This document shows positions 1-10,972 of a stretch of 64,000 nt of DNA, one piece after another. The stretch comes from Nematostella vectensis (taxonomy: Eukaryota; Cnidaria; Anthozoa; Actiniaria; Edwardsiidae), in the NCBI RefSeq assembly GCF_932526225.1, contig NC_064046.1, positions 8,705,719-8,769,718 on the forward strand, read 5' to 3'. The notes below the pieces were generated by a model. The model made no database searches and was not told the origin of the DNA. It worked only from the letters and a program-made list of their open reading frames with translations. The translations under genes and the position numbers were made by a program. The first letter of the stretch is position 1, and each line of letters starts with the position of its first letter.

Positions 1-29
1 AACCTTAATCCCTGTCATTGTAAGGGGGG

Positions 30-217
30 GCATAATAATCTATTAGAATCAACACTATTTAACAGGCTATCCGCTCGAAATTATCAGTCACGTCTTGAAA
101 GAAACTTCCAATAGACACATTGCTTTTACAATTTTTAAATATTTTTTTTGTGTTTTCCAGGTAACTGGGCACTTGTTACATAATTAGCCAGAAGTAAACT
201 GGTGCGACCGCCGCTTG
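30..217. mobile_element. Degenerate copy of the TTAA-flanked MITE
   Basis: The stretch contains the same words as the complete MITE at 14429-14692: TATTTAACAGGCTATCCGCT, GAAACTTCCAATAGACACA, and the end sequence AGAAGTAAACTGGTG. The left terminus is missing or diverged. It sits immediately 3' of the last coding exon of the minus-strand gene. Confidence 0.6.
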
Positions 218-236
218 AATTCCATTCAAGTTCTCC

Positions 237-3200
237 TTACTTGTCTTCAAGGAAATCCATCAAGCTGAATTTTGCTGTGTACACAGCATCTACTGTCCCC
301 AGTTCCTGCTGAAGGTCAATATCATTGGATATACTCGAGAACAGAGTGTTGTCCGCTGTTATCTCCCTGGAGAACAAAAACACAAACATGGTTTTTGATG
401 GCTACATCATTACAATTGGAGGCTGATTTAGTCTAGGCTATGTAAAATACAATAAAAGTTTAAATAATGCCATATAGACATTTTATTCTATACAACTATG
501 AGGAAAGATCTAGACATGGTCAAACCCTTAAAAACAAAAGAATATAAACTAAACAGTAAGTTTTACAAAATGAATCAGAATTTTTAGTGTTGCCTTTCTG
601 AAGCTTGCTATAATCTAGTTTCTACAACAGCGATGGATAAACATTATAATTCATTCAACCATTTCCATAGTGATTCATCCAAATATTACTAACATACACA
701 AGTATGAGTTATATACAGTATCAGAAGGATGATTTTATAACTCAGCATGCAGCCCCTAATCCCCCTCACCACGTTGTTGACACTTCAACGTGTACAAACG
801 TCCCCTTGGCATAGACATGAGCCACTCACCACGTTGTTGACACTTCAACGTGTACAAACATCCCCTTGGCATAGACATGAGCCACTCACCATGTTGTTGA
901 CACCTCAACGTGTACAAACGTCCCCTTGTCATAGACATGAACCACTCACCATGTTGTTGACACCTCAAAGTGTACAAACATCCCCTTGGCATAGACCTGA
1001 GCCACTCACCATGTTGTTGACACCTCAACGTGTACAAACATCCCCTTGGCATAGACATGAGCCACTCACCATGTTGTTGACACCTCAACGTGTACAAACA
1101 TCCCCTTGGCATAGACATGAGCCACTCACCATGTTGTTGACACCTCAAAGTGTACAAACATCCCCTTGGCATAGACCTGAGCCACTCACCATGTTGTTGA
1201 CACCTCAACGTGTACAAACATCCCCTTGGCATAGACATGAGCCACTCACCATGTTGTTGACACCTCAACGTGTACAAACATCCCCTTGGCATAGACCTGA
1301 GCCACTCACCAAGTTGTTGACACCTCAACGTGTACAAACGTCCCCTTGGCATAGACCTGAGCCACTCACCAAGTTGTTGACACCTCAACGTGTACAAACA
1401 TCCCCTTGGCATAGACCTGAGCCACTCACCATGTTGTTGACACCTCAACGTGTACAAACATCCCCTTGGCATAGACATGAGCCACTCACCATGTTGTTGA
1501 CACCTCAACGTGTACAAACGTCCCCTTGGCATAGACATGAACCACTCACCATGTTGTTGACACCTCAAAGTGTACAAACATCCCCTTGGCATAGACCTGA
1601 GCCACTCACCAAGTTGTTGACACCTCAACGTGTACAAACGTCCCCTTGGCATAGACCTGAGCCACTCACCAAGTTGTTGACACCTCAACGTGTACAAACG
1701 TCTCCTTGGCATAGACCTGAGCCACTCACCATGTTGTTGACACCTCAACGTGTACAAACATCCCCTTGGCATAGACCTGAGCCACTCACCACGTTGTTTA
1801 CACCTCAACGTGTACAAACGTCCCCTTGGCATAGACATGAGCCACTCACCATGTTGTTGACACCTCAACGTGTACAAACGTCCCCTTGGCATAGACATGA
1901 GCTACTCTAATGGCGTTATCTCTCCCAGGACGAACTTTAACCTGAAGAAGAAAAATAAACATTATGAGGTGACAAAAGCTACTTTAGGCTTTTTACCCGT
2001 TCTCATTCTCACAAAATATATCTAAAGTAACATGTCTATCTATTGCCTATAACTGGCAACATTTTTCCAATGTCTGTAAACTGCATTTGGGGTAAGGTGT
2101 GTGTGTGGGGGGGGGGGAGGGGGGGGGTGTTTTGGGGTGGGGGGAGGAAGAATTGTTTGTGGGTGCATTTTAAGGCTCCTATTTAAAGTCCAACCATATA
2201 GTTCACAGAAGCCATGTTTCCACTTAGCTGCAAAGGATATTCGTAAGTTGTCACCCTTAATTATGTTGATCAGGACTTTTTTATTTCTATTTCTACTTTT
2301 ATTTTTTTTTCAACAAAATATGAGATGTAGGAATGTATGCCCTCAGTCTGTATGTGCCTGACTTCAGGCAGTGCCATCAGCCAGCCGATTTGCTGGATGG
2401 AATACGGTTAGTGAACACTTTAGTTGAATAATTTTCCATATCTTTACCCATTTTACTCAAAGTCCCTTATACTGGTTATTCAAATTATTGAAAACATTCA
2501 TCTAAGATTGCCTTTGTATCTCATTAGAATAAAACAGTCTATGACGGCCTACTCACCAAGTTTGCTTTGCCAAAAAGCAACTGCACAGCAGTCTTGGCTG
2601 CGGTACTGCAGGCAGGAGAGCATGCCTCATACAGGACGGACAGCACAAACATGTCCAGGTTTTCTTTGTTGAGAGGAATGTCATTATGAGTCGCTACTGT
2701 GGTAACCAGATCCCGGATGCAAAACTGTTTGAAAGAAAGAGAGATTAATTAAACTGAATACCTAAATCAAGAGGATTCTGCAATGATTATTTGGTGCTCT
2801 CTATATCTCTCTTAAAGATTCAATAGAATTAGTTAAAGTTGTCTGTATTTTCATACAAGAATAGGAGCTCTTTTTCATAAAACAAATAAAAAATCAATAA
2901 CAAACTCTGAATAATAAATCATTCATTAACAATTAGCCATCTGCGTATTGTTTTAAAGGATGTCAATCAGCCACCAGTTGCTGTTGTATATATTTGCAAA
3001 TTATAATATTTCATCAGCCAGGTGTATAATTATGGCTACTCACCATCTTTGACTTGAAGTTATCATTAGCTTTGCTTGGAGAAGGGCAGGTTTCATGAAC
3101 AACTGCACCTAGCAAATTATTGATAATGGTTAAATACCTCATCATCACTATCATAACATTCTGTAACTGCTTGAATAAGCACTTTCCAAAAAAAGCGCCT

Positions 3201-6200
3201 CGCCTAATAGGAGAAATATGAAAAAGCACTTCTTTGAAAAAGGGTTATGCTTTATAGAGTCCAATAAGGGATCTGTACATTACCAATTTATTTAAAATCT
3301 TAACTTTTTACCAGCCACAATTTTTTCATTAGAGATAAATCATATTTTGAAATAAAAGTCTCCCCCTATTAGCACCTTGATGCTTTTTCAAGCAATTACT
3401 TTATAATTCATTTAATGCCATCATCACATCACTATAACCATCAACATCACTAGTGTTTATATGTGGTTATCATTATTCTCATTGTGCTTGCCTCAGTGTG
3501 CACTAATTAATGTATTGTCATGCTTATTACCTATTCTAAGAAGTAACGTCGGGATCTGTTTAAGCACTGCAAGCTCCATCAGCTCTGGAGTTGCGACTTC
3601 ATGGAATCCACCAGCCGCGAGTCCCTCCACATCACTTGAACAGCCCTATGGGAGGGAAAAGAAAGGAGAAAAAGGTAGCCAAAAGGTAGATGTGGCTGCC
3701 AGCACATACCTTGTCTTGTGCAAAGGAGTACTTTTTAATGAGTAAGTAACTGGCTGGTCTTATCTAATATTTTAAGGTTACATTGCCTGGTATTTAGACA
3801 GGGTTTGAGAGGGGGGGGGGGTGCACATCATCTTAAGTCAGCCTTTCGTACCTTTACTTGAATGATTCAACAGTGCGATTTTGTTTGTTTTCGCCAGAAC
3901 ACGCGCATGTGCCTACATTATTTAGCACTGTCCCTGTGGCTTGTATGAGACCCCTATTATAGGCCTATGGCTTAGATGAGACCTCTATTATAGGCCTATG
4001 GCTTAGATGAGACCCCTATTATAGGGCTATGGCTTAGATGAGACCCCTATTATGGGCCTATGGCTTAGATGAGACCCCTATTATAGGGCTATGGCTTAGA
4101 TGAGACCCCTCTTCCAGGCCTAGGGTTTGGATAAGCCCCTTATCTCTGCTCTCCTGCTCTCCTTTTTCCTTTCCCTCACCATAGCATTCCCGACTCTCTG
4201 GAGAGCCAGCTAGCAAACCCATAATAAATGGTCCACTTGTTGGGTAACTGAATCTCGTTCTCTTTACAGTTCTGTTCTTTAAAGTTTCCCCCTTTCATCA
4301 AAACCCTGAACTAGTTCAATACTGACCTTGAGAGCCAGCTCAATGGCTCTGGGATTCCTGTGGAATCCCGCTGGGATGTCTGCTTCTGGTGTTGGGGCTC
4401 TTTCAAACTCTCTTTTGTAGTGCTGTTCATTCAGAGGAAACATGTTGTATTGTGGAATACAGTAACCTTTAACAGTAACTATTTAAAGCCGCATTGCCAC
4501 CAGTTTACTACCGGAGGTCTGACGGAAACCTCAACCATAAAAAGACAAAAGAATCTACGAGAATCCAAGATATTTAACAGGCCATCCGCTCTAGATTATC
4601 AATCATATTCTTAACCCTTTCACTATCAAAACGGCCAAAAGCGGCCAAACGGAAATGTGACGTTTTTCCTGGAGCAGCCAATTTGCATACAACTCAAAAC
4701 AATCATCCCTCTCCTCCCTAGGGAATTCTTACGACATTCTTACAACATTAACCAATCAAATCCCACCAACTGCGCATATTTTTTTATTGTATAAAGTGCG
4801 TGAGCGCCAACTGAAAACTTATCAGTCAACCCTGTACTGCAAACATGGTGGAATCTTTAGCGATCGATGCGAACGAATTTAGAGCGATTTTTGGTGTTAA
4901 TCCTGACAAGAATGATGATGTAAATGATTCTTAAAATGAGTTTCAGGGTTTTGAACTTTCTTCTGAGGAAGAAAGCAGTTCTTCCTGGGAAGAAAGTGAA
5001 GACGAGAACGATGAAGTTAGTGTTGAAAATTGGTCGGAGCAACTCACGCATTTCGACCTCGAGAACTTCACCGGGCAACAACGGTTGAAGAAAACGGTAT
5101 CAGAAGATGCAAAAGCTGAAGACTATTTTAGTTTGATGTTTTCGGATGAACTTATTGGTTTAATTTCTGACGAAACTAACCGATATGCACAATTTATTAT
5201 CGGGCAGAAGGCCGATAGAGAGGCACGGCTGGCGAAGTGGAAGGATGTCACTCCCGACGAACTCCGCATGTTCCTTGGGGTAGCGCTCGTGATGGGGATT
5301 AATTCCTTGCCACAGCAAGCCCTTTATTGGTCTCAAAACCCCCTCTTTGGAAACCTTGGGATTCAGGACGTGATCCCCAAGACAAGGTTTGAAGAGATCG
5401 CCCAATTCCTGCACTTCAGCAATCCGAACAACAAGCCACAACGTGGGGACGCCGATTACGACCGTCTCTTTAAAGTTCGCCCGGTACTGAGCGATGTCTT
5501 AAAAAGTATCCAGCAAGCTTACGAGCCCTCAAAGGACAAATCAGTCGATGAGGGAATGATTGCCTTCAAGGGAAGACTTGGTTTTCGCCAATATATGCCT
5601 GCAAAGCCAACGAAATACGGCATAAAAGTGTGGATGGCGGCCGACGCGAAACTTGGGCAAGAAAACAGACAGCGTGTCCATGGACTCGGCTACGATGTGG
5701 TTATGGATATGGCTAAGCCTTTCCTGAACAGTTACAGCGTGTCCATGGACTCGGCTACGATGTGGTTATGGATATGGCTAAGCCTTTCCTGAACAGTTAC
5801 CGACACATCTTCTGTGATAACTTTTTTACAACTGTTCAGCTTTTTGACCACACGCTAGATCAAAAAACCTATGCATGCGGGACTGTGCACGTGAATCGCA
5901 GGGAACTGTTGCCATGCGCCAAAGACAAGTTGAAGCGAAATGGTTCAGCGTCAGCAAGGCCAGCTCCTCTTTACAAAATGGCATGACGTTTCCCCTCTTG
6001 AGCCGGGTCGCACAGTGAGAAGAGAGTATCGCGGCCGCGAAGAAATAGATATAAAAAAGCCAAAGGTGATGGATGTTTACACGGCGCACATGGGAGGAGT
6101 TGACCGCGCGGACCAGCTCCAATCCTTTCATTCCTCAGGCTGGCAATCACGTAAATGGTATAAATACATGTTTTTGGTTTTTGTACAATCTGGCAGTGCC

Positions 6201-8383
6201 CAACGCATTCATCCTAGAAGGATTCAAGTGCCAATTGCAAGGAAAGTCAAAGAGGACTGTTATCTCTTTCAAGACAGAACTTGCGCATTTGCTTATTGCG
6301 AAGTTCAACTCTAGAAAGTGCCCAAGAGTTTCTGCTCCCCCAACTCCCCAGAAAATCCTAGCCTCAGCTCATGTGGCCATTCATGTAGAAGTAGAAGGAA
6401 TGAAGAGGGCATGTGTTCTTTGCAGCAAGAAGGGAAAAGAGACCCCAAAAGGCTACAAGATTGAGACGTACTGTGAGTGCACGATCTGCAAAGTCGGTCG
6501 GTTGCCACCAGGCATTCCATGAAATGACCATGGCACGGCATAAACTATCATCGTACAGACTTTATTTTTACACTATTTCTTATGACTATATACTTAAAAC
6601 CACCTTTATTATATGTTCTGTTTATATTTTGTGTCTAAGATAAACAATAATCTTGTAAATGAAGCAAAATTTGAGATCATTGGTAGAGAAGATGGTGCGA
6701 AATTTGAATTTTTGTATAAAATTGTAAATTCAAATCTTTACAGCTCTAAGCAAGAGTGGCAAAAACGTCAATATTTCGGTTCATTAAAAACTTCATTATC
6801 TGTACTAATTGTTTCTGTGATTTATTTTTTACAATCTGCCTCCAAAACCTACTGAGCATGCATGTTTTGTTTTGGTGTGTAAATTAGTGGGGAATGCTAA
6901 TTAGGCTCCAGGAACAGCAGGATGTGACACACATTGGGCTTCGGTAGTAAAAATGTTAAAGAAACTTACTAAGACCTCTGCTTTCAATATTTTAAAATAT
7001 TTTTCACATTTTCCATTAAAAATCATTGGAGATAGTTACTTAATCGACCGGAAGTAAACTGGTGACAATGCGGATTTAAAATACTGATTTAGCTGGTAAA
7101 TAACATATTTATTATTTCCTAGAAAAAAATGTTTATCAAGTGGTTCAGTATTGCAATCTGGATAGTAGGATAACAACCTCACAACAGCCATATGATTGAT
7201 AGATATTGGACCCCAAAAAAATAAAAGCAGAAACTCTGATACTGTGCCTCAAAAGATTTTCACCAAATCCCGTTATTTACAAACCTTTAATAGGTTATCC
7301 ACCCTTTTGACCAGCTGTTTCTTCTCACTTTCCTGTAGTCCATTAGATAATAAGCTCTGGACATCTTGTCGAGATAACGCTTCTCCATGTCGTAGTCCCT
7401 GGTTGGCCTGAAATCCATTGTATACGGTTATAAGGCAACCAAGTTCTTAGGCAAACAGTTGCCTGGTTACTTTAATCAGTAACTCAGTAACAGTAGTTTT
7501 TTTTTTTAAGTCAAGTAAAGAGAAAGCACATCAGACAAACATAGGGATCTATTTCCCACAGAAATCTGCTGAAGATTTAAAAAACAAATTAGTGGGAAAC
7601 CAAATTTATTACAAAATTCATTTGCCAACCATGCCAAGTTGTTAGGCGACCAGTATAATAACCTAGGATAGTTGCCTAATAACTTTCATGATTTATAAAG
7701 ATGTTTTTTTTTTCAAGACAGCTGCCTGATGACTTGGTTGACAAACACTTTGTAACCAAATCCATCACAACACATCTTCAAAACCATACAACATCGTAAT
7801 TGATGCCTTTATCGACAGAATGCAATACTTAAAAGATCATTTCCTGAGGGGGGGGGGATGCACAGGTATAGATACCTATCATTACATGATTATCATTATT
7901 ACCAAGGATGGTAAAGCTTTCCTCTGTGCCCGCCCTCTAGCTATACGTCTCTGATTAAAAGTAGAGTGTCATCTGACCTGTGCAAGTGACAGCCATGTTG
8001 ATGTTGCATCCTTGAGGGCTAGGGTGACTTCTCTGTCCCGCAGGTAGTCACCGATTTCCTCAAATGCACCCAGAGGTGACATCAGCTCAGCTGAAGACAT
8101 CAAGAACTGCGACTGGACTTGTAGTAACGATAGGAAGCAGGCACCAAGCATCTGATGACACAAGACACTTTTTAACAAGGGATTGGAATCATATTTGAAT
8201 CATCCAAATCGTCACCATCATGATCACTGCCATCAAGACTATCCTAGATCATATCATAATTTTTGACACATCATCATCATCATCATCACCATGATAATCA
8301 TCATCATCAGAGTCATAATAACCATCATTACGATCACCATTACCATAGTAATCAGGATAATCACCATCACCATTGCCATCATT

Positions 8384-8469
<86 letters not shown>

Positions 8470-10622
8470 GTCATGATATTGCCATCAGATATGATATTGT
8501 CATCATAACCATCATCATGATCACCATCACTATTGCAATAATTATCATCATGATCACCATCACCATGATAATCATCATCATCGTCATACTACCACAATAC
8601 TGCCATCAAATGTCCCCCTTTGTGAAAATTGGGATACTATTTGCATAATTTGGCAAAATGGAATTCATTAAAGTACAATTCTTTATTACAAACAAAATGA
8701 TCCAAAAAGTTTAATTATATTTATGTATAAAGGTCCCAAGAACATGTAAGTATAACATCAATTTCTTAAGTAAAATTGTAATCTTCTTAGAAAAAAAGAT
8801 ATAAAAATATCAAAGCAAACACTGTAATTGCACTCGCTGTTTCTGCTTGACTGTATTTGAAAGCCTCTGGATTCTTCTAATGTGTTTATCTACACCACTA
8901 AATGAATATGGTAGTTTCAAACTTTTAATCAAAAGCCACACTTTGACCCAAAACATTAATTGATCGATACCAAACAGAAGACTGTTAAGCAAGAATGGCA
9001 AAGACAAAAAATAAAAGCTTATCTCCTGTGGTTATCTTGGTATTGATAAGTCTTTTTTTTAGTTTAATCAGTACAATAATTAATATTTCGCAGACAGGCC
9101 TGTAGTTTGGTTAGCAGTCTAGTGATGGTATCATTAAGGGTTCAGTGTATCATATCAGCCAATAATACCAGAGACGCTATATACTTGTGGTTATATGTAT
9201 CAGTATCTTTACCAAACTTCAACCAAACAGATAAGAAAAAAAATCACAAAGAAAATAAAAAAAATATTCACAATGGGCAAAAGTGTCAATCAACCATATC
9301 AATCAGACTTTCTCTGTAAAAACATTTACACCTTGATTCTTTTGTGAAAAACACAATCAAATTAATACCATGGTAAATTTGATGCTTCTATAGATTCAAT
9401 AGGTTCAAAAGGTCAACCAGCAGGAAATAAAAACATCATAAATACTAACAATAACGAAAGGGTTTTTTCCTGTTTGGTTGGATTGTAAACACTGAGGGTA
9501 AATTTTGACAGCAAATAATGGAAAATTTATAAAAGCATGTTTTACAAGATTAATGCTTGACTGGACTCGTCACACATGTTTATTCGACAGGGTCCAGACG
9601 ACAGAAGAAAAGAGAAATTTTAGATTATGACAGAAGTTGACATATTCTAATAAGAATCAAAATCAGTTCAATAAGAATCAGTTGGAACTCTGATATTTTT
9701 AGCAAAGACAAGACAGCATAAAAGCTTATTGAGAAAATCAGCACAGGGCAAAGAAACAAACGATTCGGGTCAGACGACGCGATTATATTCTAATTAACTG
9801 GCTAGATCCGCTGTCTCAGGGATTATTTTGTCTAGATGACTTATTAAACTCGAGATACGCAAGAATATTTTTATTTATAAATGACAAAATCGTACGACAT
9901 TCACTTTTAGATCTTGTTATGCGATTTTTACATAAGCTTGATGTCGGCTGTCAGAAGCACTGCCTTTGCTTGTTATGGGCTTGTCCATATAAGACAGGAA
10001 ATTTCTCGAGTAATAAAGATCAGCCCACGTTTATAATCAATCAAAAACTTACCTTCACTCTGTTTTCTTCAACTTCAGAGAAACTCCGGTAGAGTTTTTC
10101 CTCTTCGCTTGAAAGCTCTTCGTCCGCTGATCTGAAACGCTTTTTGGCGATTTTCAATCTTTTAGAGTCGACTTCACTCTCATCTTTTTCTAGAATCTCC
10201 AGATTTTCAAGACAGGATTCATAATTCTGAGCGTTTCTTTTGTGTGCTTCAATAGCTCTTCTCAAACTAGGAAATGTAGATGTGAAATCACACAAAGTCG
10301 CGAGAATGTGGTTTGTGACATGAACGCTTGACTTGTGCGCAACATGATCGATCTCTTCAACGACTTGCTTCAGTTGCTGTGTGATTTCAAGCAATGGGGT
10401 CTGCTTTAAGACGGCTGAGAAGGCATCTGCTAGCTGTGAACCAGCATCGCAAAAGGCTTTCATTGCGTCTAAATACCCGGTGATCAGTTTATCAATGAAC
10501 GACACATTCGACTCCAAAGTCTCAACGTTACTCGACAATTTCAAATGATATGTCGTCGTTTTATCCCCGTCCTGCTTCCTTCCCCTCCACTGGTGGTAGG
10601 ATAGGTACCTAACGCTATCCAT
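237..10622 (-). CDS. Unrecognised nine-exon gene; protein with BAR-like helical N-terminus
   Basis: Exons, transcript order: 10622-10053, 8151-7978, 7407-7285, 4422-4327, 3645-3531, 3108-3044, 2724-2557, 1941-1850, 366-237. All junctions are GT-AG and reading phase is continuous, giving 510 residues and a TAA. Residues 1-250 are long amphipathic helices with charged heptads (for example KRLKIAKKRFRSADEEL), resembling the N-terminal layout of BAR-domain proteins that bind curved membrane; this is inference from pattern only. The remainder (exons 3-9) has conserved-looking coding sequence but no motif I can name. ATG 10622 is the first in-frame methionine of a 570-base open exon and lies 350 bases from the divergent TRIP4 start. 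The final TAA (239-237) overlaps a good donor (AA|GTAAGG), so the gene could instead splice onward to the left of the window. Intron 3 holds a piggyBac element, and exon 8 carries an extraordinary tandem duplication of its donor site. Confidence 0.72.
752..1910. repeat. 60-bp minisatellite, about 19 units, duplicating an exon end and its 5' splice site
   Basis: Near-identical 60-base units run through the block, with a core of CCACTCACCATGTTGTTGAC followed by ACCTCAACGTGTACAAAC. Read on the minus strand, each unit is the last 51-52 bases of exon 8 of the BAR-like gene followed by the donor GTGAGTGG. Donor copies lie every 60 bases, with exon ends from 1850 down to 770. Because 60 is a multiple of three, some frames stay open for about 380 codons on both strands; these are repeat shadows rather than separate genes. 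Confidence 0.95.
3946..4135. repeat. 31-bp minisatellite, about 6 units
   Basis: Tandem units contain GAGACCCCTATTATAGG then CCTATGGCTTAGAT. The array is intronic, between exons 4 and 5 of the BAR-like gene, and ends about 190 bases from the donor of exon 4. Confidence 0.9.
4611..6959 (+). mobile_element. piggyBac transposon, 2.35 kb
   Basis: TTAA at 4611-4614 and at 6956-6959 is the hallmark piggyBac target duplication. Just inside are imperfect inverted ends: CCCTTTCACTATC on the left and, on the reverse strand of the right end, CATTTTTACTACC. The interior encodes a broken piggyBac transposase on the plus strand. The element lies in intron 3 of the minus-strand BAR-like gene, in the opposite orientation, nested in an older MITE. 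Confidence 0.9.
4845..6522 (+). pseudogene. Broken piggyBac transposase (DDE_Tnp_1_7 family)
   Basis: The family cuts and pastes DNA at TTAA using three aspartates in an RNase-H-like fold. All three contexts are visible: VDEGMIAFKGR (about 5547), HIFCDNFFTT (about 5805) and GGVDRADQLQ (about 6095). A Cys-rich C-terminal finger follows (CVLCSKKGK ... CECTICKVG, about 6410-6500). The probable start is ATG 4845, after which an in-frame TAA near 4932 truncates the acidic N-terminal region. A 65-base direct duplication (5671-5735 repeated at 5736-5800) shifts the frame. Further frame changes occur between about 5935 and 5990 and near 6140. With at least four lesions it cannot make an active enzyme as it stands. 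Confidence 0.92.
8254..8610. repeat. (CAT)n microsatellite block
   Basis: Near-pure CAT/ATC trinucleotides, longest uninterrupted at about 8382-8466, flanked by degenerate copies. The block is intronic, between exons 1 and 2 of the BAR-like gene. The poly-His, poly-Met and poly-Ser frames are repeat artefacts. The rest of this 1.9-kb intron (8611-10052) is AT-rich and shows nothing I can name. Confidence 0.97.
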
Positions 10623-10972
10623 TTTGGTCTAAAAGCTAAAAAACAGTAAAAATGAGCTTCATGTCCATGTTTGTCTCGTCAACGAACATCTGATAACTGA
10701 CCTACGAGCCCACTGTAATTTGAGTCAGCATCATCTCCTGCTGATAATATAATCTGACGTAGTCTTTTATCTGTCTTGATCTCGCATTCTCCCTTCCCTC
10801 TTATCTCCCTTTTAAGACTCAAAATTAAGTTTTTATCAGTTGTACGCCTCTTATGATCAAAATCAATATGAGAAATGAAATACAAGGCCAGAGGTGTCTG
10901 AAATAACAAAATAGCCTGTAGTAATTTACATGATTGGGTTGCCTGTGGTTTTGTTCTGCCGAATCAGCCAAG
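10623..10972. promoter_or_regulatory. Putative bidirectional promoter between the BAR-like gene and TRIP4
   Basis: The two start codons face away from each other across 350 bases. No clear TATA box, terminator or repeat was seen. A shared core promoter is inferred only from the head-to-head layout. Confidence 0.45.

Larger units (their letters stand above)
4483..7079. mobile_element. TTAA-flanked MITE split by a piggyBac insertion
   Basis: The left arm (4483-4610) starts TTAAAGCCGCATTGCCACCA. The right arm (6960-7079) ends with the inverted counterpart GGTGACAATGCGGATTTAA. Joined across the piggyBac insertion, the arms align with the uninterrupted copy at 14429-14692, including ATTTAACAGGCCATCCGCTC and the AATATTTTAAAATATTTTTC stretch. 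Ends flanked by TTAA suggest a non-autonomous piggyBac-type element; that assignment is inference. Confidence 0.8.

Noticed and set aside
747-1910. Long open frames on both strands (about 380 codons each) through the 60-bp array
   Set aside because: The unit is a multiple of three and lacks stops in several frames. The frames mirror the array and do not match the reading frame of the exon it derives from.
8254-8508. Poly-Met, poly-His and poly-Ser frames
   Set aside because: Trinucleotide CAT microsatellite in an intron.
10934-10972. Upstream ATG extending TRIP4 by 13 codons
   Set aside because: The extension (MGCLWFCSAESAK) does not look like the family, and the ATG at 10973 has a better initiation context and family-like N-terminus.
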